A stretch of DNA of 64,000 bases. It comes from Candidatus Methylomirabilis sp. GTDB lineage: Bacteria > Methylomirabilota > Methylomirabilia > Methylomirabilales > Methylomirabilaceae. The stretch spans positions 1 to 64,000 of the forward strand of contig NZ_JAQUOY010000017.1 of assembly GCF_028716865.1 (NCBI RefSeq). The letters run 5' to 3'. The notes below the pieces were generated by a model. It made no database searches. It was not told the DNA's origin and was given only the letters and a program-made list of their open reading frames with translations. The first letter of the stretch is position 1. Each line of letters starts with the position of its first letter. The translations under genes were made by a program, and so were the position numbers. This document shows positions 1 to 7,750 of this stretch, one piece after another.

Positions 1-432
1 GAGGGTGCCGGTGGGCACAGCGGTATACATCCCTGTGACAGAGGTTGTCTGGTCGGCATTGACGGTCACCGTCTGTGGCGGCGGTGTGGTATAGCCTGCG
101 ATCGTGCCAAAGGAGACGGTGTGCGATTCAGCCAACACCGTGCCGCTCCAGGAGCCGGTGCCCCTGTAGATGCCGTCAACAACAATGTCTCCGCTGATCG
201 GGGTGGTCGTGACCGCGAGGGTGCCGGTGGGCACAGCGGTATACATCCCTGTGACAGAGGTTGTCTGGTCGGCATTGACGGTCACCGTCTGTGGCGGCGG
301 TGTGGTATAGCCTGCGATCGTGCCAAAGGAGACGGTGTGCGATCCGGTCGACACCGTGCCGCTCCAGGAGCCGGTGCCCCTATGGATGCCGTCAACAACA
401 ATGCCCCCCCTGACCGGGGTGGTCGTGACCGC
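1..432 (-). repeat. Tandem 216-bp repeats encoding PEGA-like units
   Basis: The sequence beginning gagggtgccg at position 1 recurs at 217 and, in more diverged form, its boundary recurs at 433, a period of exactly 216 bp (72 codons). Units 1-216 and 217-432 differ at only a handful of bases. The array lies in frame in the protease gene and continues beyond the window edge. Such near-identity suggests recent unit duplication or gene conversion, and copy number may vary between strains. Confidence 0.9.
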
Positions 433-1863
433 GAGGGTGCCTGATGTGATGATGGTAGTTGTAATGGTGACTTGGAAGCCGGTCGCGGTTGCGGCATCAA
501 CGGATACGGTGATCCCGGTCGCCGGATCAGTGAACGTCTCGCCGGGAGTCCACATCGCCCCCGCGTCATTCGGGTCCCAGTTGCCGTCAGGATCCACGAC
601 CTGGGCGCTGCCCCAATTAACGTGATGGATCACGACCGCTTCGCCGGGGGCATTGGTATCGTAGCCTGCAAAGCGCCGGGCCTCCACAGTGTAGAATTGT
701 GTGGTCGAGTCCCCGAACGGGATCTGCGCCATGAGGTAATTGCTGCCAGAGGCAGGCTGGCCTAGCCGCTCAATGGTGATGGTCTGGCTGCTGCCAGGCG
801 TCGGCACATACTTGCGTCCAGGCGGTATCCACCCAAGTTTGTCTTTGTGGTATGAGATGGTATGGGGCGGGTTGCAACGGTAGATGGGATCGAAAGAGAC
901 ACAAGTCCCGTTGCGCTGGCTCATCACGTCCCATGAAGAGTCATACGTTTGACCATACGGACCGGACGAGTGAGGGAGCCCAAAGCCGTGTCCCATCTCA
1001 TGAGCCATAAGCGCAGAATCGTACCCCCATGACGCGATCCACGTGGCCGCATAACCCTTGTCCTGCCCATCTCTACTCAACCACGTGCTCCCACCCCAGG
1101 AACAGCAATTGAGGCCACCGTTGAACACCAAATTGATGCCTGCGAATTTGGGGAAGAACACATCAGCATCGGCCACGGCGGTGCAGTCGTCCGCTAACTT
1201 GCCCAAGTAGGCAACTCCGGTGGCGTCGTCCACATAATAAGATCTCGGCTGGGGCAAATTGTACCAGCCCACCACCACACTCCCTGTGAGATTAATATTC
1301 TCGTAGGACGATTCTCTCCAGTAGCGATCCAGATACGACGCGCCCATCAGCGTGTTAAAGAAGCTTACATCATGAGGGGTCACGTCGGGCGAATCTGCGA
1401 AGCGGCAGAGGATGGTCACCCACGGCTGGGATCCCCCCGTCACTGCCAAGGAACTGACTTCAGCCCCGGCGGTTCCAGCATCCTCGGGCTGCTCGACCTC
1501 GATGGAGCGCGCCTGAATGGCTGGGCGTGGCTGCGCCGCTTGCATCCCCTCATGGCGCGCGCCCATCAGTTCCCCGACGATTTTCACTCGTTTGCGGTTG
1601 AGGGCCAGCGGACCACCAAACGGCCTGGTGAGAGCTTCGTCCAATGCTACGGACGTCCATTGCCCCTGGTCGTCGATCATCGCAATTGCCTGCACCGCAT
1701 CTAGGTTTGAGCCCGGAGGCGGGTCCCCCCAGGTCACCTGAAACCGCCCAGACAACGCCTCCTGTTGCGCTGCGACCGACTGAGGCGCCATCGCATACGC
1801 CACCATCAAGATGGCCAGGAGCAACGCCATCCATCTCGCGGCGATCCGACCACATGCCCGCAT
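1..1863 (-). CDS. Secreted zinc metalloprotease with C-terminal PEGA repeats (partial, runs off left edge)
   Basis: The frame is open from an ATG at 1863 with a GGAGGAG ribosome site to the window edge (621 codons, no stop). A basic N-terminus and hydrophobic stretch form a signal peptide ending near VAAQQ. Residues about 42-92 form a domain shared with the next gene upstream. Near residue 287 is HEMGHGFGLPH, the HExxHxxGxxH zinc site of metzincins, followed about 20 residues later by WDVMS, a plausible Met-turn. From about residue 477 the protein consists of 72-residue PEGA-like repeats (GTLAVTTTP...), which usually anchor or space surface proteins. I infer an exported, cell-surface or secreted protease; its substrate is unknown. 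The missing C-terminus may hold more repeats. Confidence 0.88.
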   Translation of the reverse strand, partial: MRACGRIAARWMALLLAILMVAYAMAPQSVAAQQEALSGRFQVTWGDPPPGSNLDAVQAIAMIDDQGQWTSVALDEALTRPFGGPLALNRKRVKIVGELMGARHEGMQAAQPRPAIQARSIEVEQPEDAGTAGAEVSSLAVTGGSQPWVTILCRFADSPDVTPHDVSFFNTLMGASYLDRYWRESSYENINLTGSVVVGWYNLPQPRSYYVDDATGVAYLGKLADDCTAVADADVFFPKFAGINLVFNGGLNCCSWGGSTWLSRDGQDKGYAATWIASWGYDSALMAHEMGHGFGLPHSSGPYGQTYDSSWDVMSQRNGTCVSFDPIYRCNPPHTISYHKDKLGWIPPGRKYVPTPGSSQTITIERLGQPASGSNYLMAQIPFGDSTTQFYTVEARRFAGYDTNAPGEAVVIHHVNWGSAQVVDPDGNWDPNDAGAMWTPGETFTDPATGITVSVDAATATGFQVTITTTIITSGTLAVTTTPVRGGIVVDGIHRGTGSWSGTVSTGSHTVSFGTIAGYTTPPPQTVTVNADQTTSVTGMYTAVPTGTLAVTTTPISGDIVVDGIYRGTGSWSGTVLAESHTVSFGTIAGYTTPPPQTVTVNADQTTSVTGMYTAVPTGTL

Positions 1864-1876
1864 GGTCTCCTCCTCT

Positions 1877-2503
1877 TTATTCCAACGCGATCGACAAGAC
1901 CCGGACTGCTCCAGGGGGCGCGGTCACCTTTTCCCCCACGATTGTCACTCGTTTGCGGTTAAGAGTCAGTGGTCCACCGAACGGTTTGGCTATCTCCTCA
2001 TCTAGGAGCAGCTCAGTCCATTGGCCTTGGTTGTCTGTCAGCACATACCGAGTCTTGTCGTTCCATATCACCGTGAACCATCCAGATAACGACACTGCTT
2101 CCGCTTTGGCAGCGGACGCACTTGCAATCATCGCGCCCAAGCTCCCCCGTGTGCGCTCCGGAGCGCCTGCGAACGCGGACCAAGACAGGTAAGGCGCTCC
2201 GGTTGGCAGGCAGGCGCTCGCAGCGTTGCGCCACAGCCCTCCCCTCGGTGTCCCGGCAAGCAACATCGGCAGCGCGTGGAGTCTGTGTTCCCTTTGGGGT
2301 AGTATCGGTTGATGGACGAGGTGATCATCGTCGAGACCCATCCCGCGGAAGACACGATCCGAAGGGACGGAGGCAAGAGACGACGAGGAGAGGCAGGCCA
2401 TCAGAAGGCACATGAGTGCGAACCCGCCCATAAGACAGATGCTCCATTGAGACCGTTTTTTAGCTATCCGCCGCAATATCCTACACCTTGGTTGTGAGGC
2501 CAT
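1877..2503 (-). CDS. Small exported protein sharing the protease N-terminal domain
   Basis: This 208-residue frame ends 13 bp before the protease start, so the two are probably co-transcribed. Its last 65 residues (WFTVIWNDK..., FGGPLTLNRKRVTIVGE) match the protease N-terminal domain (FGGPLALNRKRVKIVGE) at both protein and DNA level. The N-terminus has a basic stretch and hydrophobic segment ending LLMACLSS, which could be a lipobox. The middle, residues about 45-120, is compositionally odd and could be non-coding. An alternative start close to the conserved domain, where SASAAKAEAVS resembles a signal-peptide cleavage region, is possible. The family is unknown to me. It may be an inhibitor or propeptide-like partner of the protease, but that is inference. 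Confidence 0.6.
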   Translation of the reverse strand: MASQPRCRILRRIAKKRSQWSICLMGGFALMCLLMACLSSSSLASVPSDRVFRGMGLDDDHLVHQPILPQREHRLHALPMLLAGTPRGGLWRNAASACLPTGAPYLSWSAFAGAPERTRGSLGAMIASASAAKAEAVSLSGWFTVIWNDKTRYVLTDNQGQWTELLLDEEIAKPFGGPLTLNRKRVTIVGEKVTAPPGAVRVLSIALE

Positions 2504-2694
2504 GGAGAAGGTCCGGTCAAAACGTGGCGCCGCGGTAAACTTCCTTCAGCAACTCCGGGGCGTGAGTAGATTCAACAAGCGTGTTCGATTGTGCCCATGG
2601 GGAACACTGCGCTTCGTGTCGTAGGGGCATCAAAGACCCTCTCTTTGCGGACAGTTCTATCCGAAACTGGGGGCTACGTCACGTTGCGGGGAAG

Positions 2695-2721
2695 CCTATA
2701 AAGCTACCTCCCCTCTGTCAA
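2695..2721 (-). promoter_or_regulatory. Possible promoter for the protease operon
   Basis: On the minus strand TTGACA (2721-2716) is followed after 15 bp by TATAGG (2700-2695). The spacing is short for a sigma-70 promoter. It lies about 190 bp upstream of the small exported protein gene, right next to the left end of the insertion element. Confidence 0.3.
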
Positions 2722-2737
2722 GCCAAAAATACTGGTG

Positions 2738-4090
2738 TGTGGTAGCAAAGTAATTCTGTCAGGGGTTAATAGCCATGTGATTATGTCAGGCCATGGACAC
2801 CATAGCGCTGACGATGAGAGAACAACAACGAGTCGCTGTTATTGAACGCGTGTTTCGCGGGGAGCTGACGATGGCAGAGGCGGCCATGGTGCTTGGGGTC
2901 TCCGAGCGTCAGAGCTTTAGGATCAAGGCCCGGATCGGAAAGGAGGGCCGCGGGGTGATCCATGGCAATCGCGGCCGGTCCTCGCTTCGGAAGCTGCCAG
3001 TGAAGACGCGCCACCGCATTGTGGAGCTCGCCCGGACCAAGTATCGCGGGTTCAACGACCACCACCTGACCGAGAAGCTCGCCGAAGTGGAAGGGATCAC
3101 CGTCTCGCGGGAGGCGGTGCGCCAGATCCTGCGATGCGAGGGGCTCGCGTCCCCCCGCAAGCGCCGGCCCCCTCGACACCGCGCTCGACGAGTGAGACGG
3201 GCCGCGGAGGGGATGCTTCTGCAGGTCGATGGGAGCCCGCATGACTGGTTGGAGGGCAGAGGCCCCGCCCTCACCCCTGGTCGGGGCGATCGATGACGCC
3301 ACAGGTCAGGTCCCCTGGGCCGTCTTTGTGGACCACGAGACCACGTGGGCCTACCTGCAGCTGTTCTGGCGTATCGGTATGCAGCAGGGGCTCCCGCAGG
3401 CCGTCTACGCCGATCGGCACTCGATCTTCTGGACGGACCGGGCGCCGACGCTGGAGGAGCAGCTTGCGGGACAGCGGCCCCTGACGCAGGTGGGCTGAGC
3501 CTTGCACGAGCTGGGCATCACGCTGATCCCGGCCGGCTCCCCGCAGGCCAAGGGCCGGGTCGCGCGGTTGTGGGGGACCTTCCAGGACCGGCTGGTCAGC
3601 GAGTTGCGGCTGGCGGACGCCACGACCCCGGCGGAGGCCCAGGCCGTTCTCGATCGCGTCCTCCCCCAGCACAACCGCCGATTCGCGAAGGCTCCCGCCG
3701 AGGCCGTGCCAGCCTGACGACCGGTCGACCGGTCGCGCCTCATCCAGACCCTCTGCTTCAAGTACCGGCGGGTGGTGGCCAAGGACAACACGGTGGCGTT
3801 CCAGGGGGTCGTCCTGCCCTTGCCCAAGCGCTCGCCCTTCGTCTCCTGGGCTCATAAAGGCGTCGATGTCCACGTGCTCCTGGATGGTTCGGTGGAAATT
3901 TACTTCCAACACGACCGTCTTGCCCGGTTTGACTCCACAACGACTTGCACAATTAGCCTACAGCGCACGAACGGACGTCGGGAGATATCGAGGTATGGGC
4001 CGGATACCACGACCGCAGCTCAACTCTATGCGCACGCACCCTGACATTTTCACGTTGCTGTTAGCCTGACATATTGACATTGCTACGACA
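2738..4090 (+). mobile_element. Decayed insertion sequence, ISNCY-like
   Basis: Imperfect terminal inverted repeats bound the transposase. The left end TGTGGTAGCAAAGT (2738) and the complement of the right end TGTCGTAGCAATGT (4090) match at 21 of the first 26 positions, and both carry two TGTCAGG blocks. I could not identify a target-site duplication. The transposase is broken, so the element should not move by itself. Confidence 0.75.
2793..4044 (+). pseudogene. Broken DDE transposase, ISNCY-like
   Basis: The N-terminal part (helix-turn-helix region with GELTMAEAAMVLGVSERQ, then HGNRGR) runs from 2793 to about 3260. The frame then shifts to that of VGAIDDATGQVPWAVF. A TGA at about 3496 stands where an Arg codon is expected (TQVG*ALHELGITLIPAG), and another TGA follows EAVPA at about 3716. 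The tail from 3717 resumes in the same frame to 4044. The first two catalytic acids are visible (QVDGS, YADRHS). The third motif reads GRVARLWGTFQDRL, where related transposases have GRVERLWG, so the catalytic Glu also appears lost. Family assignment rests on these motifs. Confidence 0.85.
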
Positions 4091-4153
4091 GTAAGCAAGC
4101 GCGGTCGGGTCAGGCTGAGGTACCCGCGTTCGTAGCCGCGCGAAGTAGCCGGC

Positions 4154-4468
4154 TCATCGGGGATGCCCGGCCTCCTCTGCCAGGACCTTTTTTCCGTACT
4201 CTGTGACGTGGAACCACGGCAGGTTCTGATTCGACGAGTTCATCCCAGGGGCGACGATTCCTTCGATAAGCAACTGCCAGAAGACTTCAGTCACGTGGAA
4301 GGCTAGGACCTGAGGCTCGCGATTGTTGTTCGCGTACTCGACGAATCGTTGATAGGCATCGCCCGTCGTATTGAGCTGATTGGCATTCGGATCAGAGCGC
4401 AACCAATCAAAGAAGATACGACGGACCGCCGACCAATCCGGATGAGCGGGGTTATAAGGCACGGGCAT
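4154..4468 (-). CDS. Hypothetical protein, probably C-terminally truncated
   Basis: This 104-residue protein starts at an ATG with GGAGAAC upstream (MPVPYNPAHPDW). A longer frame to 4630 exists, but its extra N-terminus looks non-coding. The segment WFHVTEYGKKVL resembles the start of a longer family in which FHLTEYGRKVL is followed by more than 100 further residues. Here the frame stops 15 residues after WFHVT, 64 bp from the IS end, which suggests the 3' part was lost. Function is unknown. Confidence 0.5.
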   Translation of the reverse strand: MPVPYNPAHPDWSAVRRIFFDWLRSDPNANQLNTTGDAYQRFVEYANNNREPQVLAFHVTEVFWQLLIEGIVAPGMNSSNQNLPWFHVTEYGKKVLAEEAGHPR

Positions 4469-5131
4469 CGTGAGTTCTCCGCGTTGTCTAACTTCAATTA
4501 CACGGACCGCCCTAGTGTGTTTAAGTCTGACAGCCTTACCATCTAATCTGGCATCAGGTTCACTTGGGTCTGAGCAGGAACTCCGGGTCCATTGGCGCCT
4601 TGCTGCGCAAGAGTGAGCATGGAGCAGCATCCTTAGTCAGAATTGGCAGAACCGCCTCGACGTCCACGGGTAGCAAGCAGTCCAGCCCGGGGGCATGCAT
4701 CGGCGTCGTACTCACCCCACTATGACCCAGCAGTCCTGGACCGTGCTTAGCACCCATCTATCAACAGACAGGCACATGCGGGTGTAGGCGGCAGAAAGCG
4801 AGCTTCGCTGGCGGCACCGATGGAGGAGTAAGCACGACAAGGGTCCCTTTCCTTGCCCTCTGATGAGAGGGGTGGTGAATTGTCCTCGTTTCAGTGGGGT
4901 TGCCCATGCCGTCCTCCCTGCTTGGACTACCTGGGGCAGGCGGCAGCCAGGTCCCTCCACGAGAAAGAAGGGTAGCTAACGATCTCTTGCGCTAAATCGG
5001 GGAGGCGGTCAAGCATTTTGTGGTAGCGAAAAGGGAGCCGGCCTCAGCTAAAGTGTAGCTCTTCCCTCAGCCACGGCACGCTGGCAGCCTCGTGGGCCTG
5101 TGGGGCTTGAGTTGTGTCAATGTCCCTCCGG
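4469..5131. other. Gene-poor spacer with integrase debris
   Basis: Apart from the integrase remnant at about 4685-4785 I see no credible coding sequence, RNA gene or repeat. The short frames here lack ribosome sites and recognisable sequence. Confidence 0.5.
4685..4785 (-). pseudogene. Fragment of a tyrosine recombinase C-terminus
   Basis: Read in the minus direction, three frames in succession give pieces resembling the end of phage or integron integrases: CACLLIDGC (compare SFATHLLEAG), then STVQD, then LLGHSGVSTTPMH (compare VQELLGHSDVSTTMIYTH). At least two frameshifts and one stop separate them. The catalytic Tyr is not recognisable. I see this only as old debris of an integration event. 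The match rests on a short stretch, mainly LLGHSGVSTT. Confidence 0.45.
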
Positions 5132-5359
5132 CTATTCAGCCTGCGCCGTTCGGCCCTCGGCTTCCCTCACCGCCCCTTCGATGTCCCACACGCGTACCTG
5201 CCGGCCACGTGCGCGGAGAATAGGCTCGGCCATCCGCTGGAGGCGCACCACCGCCCACACCTTCTCTGGAAACGGCAGCCCGGCCAGTTTGTGCCGACGC
5301 TGCTCCTTCGCGGCAAACAGCCGTGTTACCTCGGGACTCAGGGGTTCCACTGGGTCCAT
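5132..5359 (-). CDS. Small partner of nucleotidyltransferase (putative antitoxin-like protein)
   Basis: This 75-residue protein starts 22 bp inside the end of the upstream nucleotidyltransferase gene (5338-5835), so translation is probably coupled. It is charged, with no membrane segment or DNA-binding motif that I recognise (MDPVEPLSPEVTRLFAAKEQ). Comparable small proteins accompany AbiEii/MNT-type nucleotidyltransferases in toxin-antitoxin-like pairs. Which partner would be the toxin cannot be told from the sequence. Confidence 0.6.
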   Translation of the reverse strand: MDPVEPLSPEVTRLFAAKEQRRHKLAGLPFPEKVWAVVRLQRMAEPILRARGRQVRVWDIEGAVREAEGRTAQAE

Positions 5360-5835
5360 CGGCTTTCTAATCCGTGCCGTCCGAGTACGCCCATCAGATA
5401 GTCCCGATCGAGATGAGCCTGATCGAGGAGCAGGCGTACCCGCTCACGGTCCTTATCCCGACCGGTCTGGAGCGCGGCGGCAACCAGATGCTCCGCGCGT
5501 AACACGCGAGTGGGCGTGGCCTCGTAGAGCGTCTCACGCGCTTCAGTCAAGGCCTCCTCCAGTAGCGCATTGTAGGCTGGCAGAAACTGTACCGGCACTC
5601 CCTCGATATTCATGCACTCGTCCTCTTCGCGATAGCCCCGCGCGCGAAGTGCCCCATACAGTGGTTCCAGCGTCAGGAGACCACCAGGAGTCTGAGGCAG
5701 CGCGACAAACACGTCGAGATCGAATGTCAGCAGCGGCTCGGCGTAGAACGTGGCAGCCATCGCCCCACCGATGGCATAGCGGCTGATCACCCCGGCCTGC
5801 TCCAGGTCATTCAGGACTCGTAGCGTGGCTTCCAT
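5338..5835 (-). CDS. Nucleotidyltransferase, AbiEii/MNT-like
   Basis: This 165-residue protein carries the pattern YAIGGAMAATFYAEPLLTFDLDVFV near residues 20-45, matching the GG...T.DLDV nucleotide-transfer motif with its two metal-binding acids (DLD). The family transfers nucleotides and is often the enzyme of a toxin-antitoxin pair. The overlapping downstream small gene supports a two-gene module. It lies in a debris-rich region between the IS element and the methionine salvage operon, consistent with acquisition. Confidence 0.75.
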   Translation of the reverse strand: MEATLRVLNDLEQAGVISRYAIGGAMAATFYAEPLLTFDLDVFVALPQTPGGLLTLEPLYGALRARGYREEDECMNIEGVPVQFLPAYNALLEEALTEARETLYEATPTRVLRAEHLVAAALQTGRDKDRERVRLLLDQAHLDRDYLMGVLGRHGLESRWTQWNP

Positions 5836-5910
5836 GTCTGCCTGTGCGCTTCTTGCGGCGATGGGGTCTCGCGCAACCCCAATGGCTGGAGGTCGTTCCA
5901 GCGTCTTGCC

Positions 5911-6432
5911 TCAGGTCTCGTCGTAAATGGCCGCCCAACCGGCGGGGTCCTGGAAGAGGCGAATGCACTTGATTCGACGATCCTCGGCCAGTGTAAACCA
6001 GTGGCGGGTGCCCGTAGGCACGGTGATCAGATCGCCGGGACCGACACTGACGTCGAAGTAGCGGCCACTTCGCCCGCGGATCGTGAAGATGCCGTGGCCA
6101 TCGACCACGAACCGTACCTCGTCTTCGCTGTGATGATGTTCCCGGCTGAACTTCCCGAGTAGGCTCTCCAGGTCGGGGGTCTTTTCCCAGAGGACAACGA
6201 TATCGGCTGCGACGTACCCCCCTTCGGTCTTGAGCTTCTCCAGGTCGCTGTCAAACGTCGCCAAAATCTCCGCCTTTTCGGCATCGGTCAGGGCGTAGTT
6301 GTCCCGCAATCCACCGCATAGCTTCGACACATCCCAGTTGCGGTAGAGGAGGCCTTCCCCGTCGAGAAAGCTCGCCATCTCTACCGGCGCCTCGATGCGC
6401 CGGTTGTCGCGGTGTAGCCTGATCGCCGTCAT
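5911..6432 (-). CDS. mtnD: Acireductone dioxygenase
   Basis: This 173-residue cupin has the metal-binding motif HHHSEDEVRFVV near residue 98 and the second His in TGTRHWFTL. The enzyme cleaves acireductone with O2. With Fe(II) it gives formate and the methionine precursor 4-methylthio-2-oxobutanoate; with Ni or Co it can give CO. Its ATG overlaps the stop of mtnB by four bases, so it is the last gene of the four-gene mtnW-X-B-D operon. It is the O2-requiring step of the pathway. Confidence 0.93.
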   Translation of the reverse strand: MTAIRLHRDNRRIEAPVEMASFLDGEGLLYRNWDVSKLCGGLRDNYALTDAEKAEILATFDSDLEKLKTEGGYVAADIVVLWEKTPDLESLLGKFSREHHHSEDEVRFVVDGHGIFTIRGRSGRYFDVSVGPGDLITVPTGTRHWFTLAEDRRIKCIRLFQDPAGWAAIYDET

Positions 6433-7091
6433 CCTTCACCTCCCATCCGGAGCAGGTATTCAAACATGAACTCGAAGGCCTCGATGTGCCGCTTGGCCTG
6501 GAAGGGATTGGCCCCCCAGACATACAGTCCATGGCGCCGGATCAGGATCCCCGGCACTCTCGGGTCCGTAATCCGCTCCGCTACGGCCTCTGCCAGGGCA
6601 GGAAGCTTAAACAAATTCTCCACAACGGGAACCCGGATCTCTGCTGCCTCTTCCCAGATGTCGAGCCCTTTGATCATCTCAAGATCCCGGAGCACAACCG
6701 CGCCTTGGGAGGAGAAGCGGTCGGCAATCAGATTATTCCACACCGTGTGCACATGTAAGACACATCCGCACCCGGTTGCCTGATAGATGCGGGCGTGAAC
6801 CACCGTCTCGGACGACGGGCGCGGTACGGCTTTGCTCCCCACAAGCTGAAATCCTGGCTCCACCGGTTGAAGCGATTCGTTCACCAGAACAAAGTCGGCC
6901 GCCGTCATCGCCTCTTTGTCCCGACCGCTGGCGGAGACGACCAGTAAGAGCGGCTCGCCAGGGGCGCTAACCCGAGCCGAAAGGTTACCGCTGGTCGCGG
7001 GGAACCATCCCCGTCTAGCAAAACTGACCGTAATCTCGACCAGCGCTGTCAGGGCTGGCTCTGTGGCTTGGTGCGCTGTTGTCATCCGCAC
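6429..7091 (-). CDS. mtnB: Methylthioribulose-1-phosphate dehydratase
   Basis: This 220-residue protein belongs to the class II aldolase family. The zinc ligands are visible as HVH in GCGCVLHVHTVWNN, with a further His in RRHGLYVWG and the RPSSETVVHARIYQ segment. It converts 5-methylthioribulose-1-phosphate to the diketo phosphate used by the next enzyme. It overlaps mtnX by 10 bp on one side and mtnD by 4 bp on the other, a tightly coupled operon. Confidence 0.92.
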   Translation of the reverse strand: MRMTTAHQATEPALTALVEITVSFARRGWFPATSGNLSARVSAPGEPLLLVVSASGRDKEAMTAADFVLVNESLQPVEPGFQLVGSKAVPRPSSETVVHARIYQATGCGCVLHVHTVWNNLIADRFSSQGAVVLRDLEMIKGLDIWEEAAEIRVPVVENLFKLPALAEAVAERITDPRVPGILIRRHGLYVWGANPFQAKRHIEAFEFMFEYLLRMGGEG

Positions 7092-7750
7092 ACCTCCGCC
7101 CCCACACGGTCGAGTACCGCCATGACATCGTAGAAGGTCTCAAACGGCTCATAGGTAATTCCGGCTTCCCGGCACTTGACGACCAACAGGTCGCGGGCCA
7201 TGACCAGGTCGGCCAGCCTGGCCGCTGGCAGGTCCGTGACCCCGTCCCCCACCACCACCCTGCGATACTGCGCTGACGGAAAGCGACGCATGATGCTGGG
7301 CTTGCACATCCCGCAATCGGCCCGGCAGTGCTCGTCGCACCCGTGAGGCCAGAGGATGCGTACCGTAGGGCCGCTCACGTCGCTTCCGTTACAATAGATC
7401 TGATCTCGTGGCAGGATCCCCTCCAGGATGGGGTAGATAAAGAAGTCGATCCCTCCACTGGTCAGTAAAAACCGGTGGTCATGGACCCGACAATACTCCA
7501 AAAACTCTCGAAGTCCGGATCGCAGCGTGGCGATCCGCCGAGCATACGCCACCATCTCCGGGACGCGGGACGAAGGGATCTGGGCAAAGAGGCGACCGAC
7601 CCCCTCCCGCACGCTCACCGTCCCGGCGATGATCGCATCACGCACCGCCTCCCATCCCGGCGGGCCAAAGGCCCTGAAGAGGGAGACGATGACCTCCTGC
7701 TCTGCGGCCGTCCCGTCGAAGTCGCAGAAGATGACTGTCTGCCGGCTCAT
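7082..7750 (-). CDS. mtnX: 2-hydroxy-3-keto-5-methylthiopentenyl-1-phosphate phosphatase
   Basis: This 222-residue HAD-family phosphatase has the nucleophile motif CDFDGTAAEQE near the N-terminus and the late acidic motif VVVGDGVTDLPAARLAD. It removes the phosphate after the enolase step to give acireductone. The separate enolase-plus-phosphatase arrangement (mtnW with mtnX) is the Bacillus-type route, in contrast to the fused MtnC enzyme. A cluster of Cys and His (CDEHCRADCGMC) is a feature of many MtnX-like proteins. Confidence 0.9.
   Translation of the reverse strand: MSRQTVIFCDFDGTAAEQEVIVSLFRAFGPPGWEAVRDAIIAGTVSVREGVGRLFAQIPSSRVPEMVAYARRIATLRSGLREFLEYCRVHDHRFLLTSGGIDFFIYPILEGILPRDQIYCNGSDVSGPTVRILWPHGCDEHCRADCGMCKPSIMRRFPSAQYRRVVVGDGVTDLPAARLADLVMARDLLVVKCREAGITYEPFETFYDVMAVLDRVGAEVCG

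Noticed and set aside
2738-4090. Active insertion sequence
   Set aside because: Frameshift, in-frame stops and a missing catalytic Glu show it is dead.
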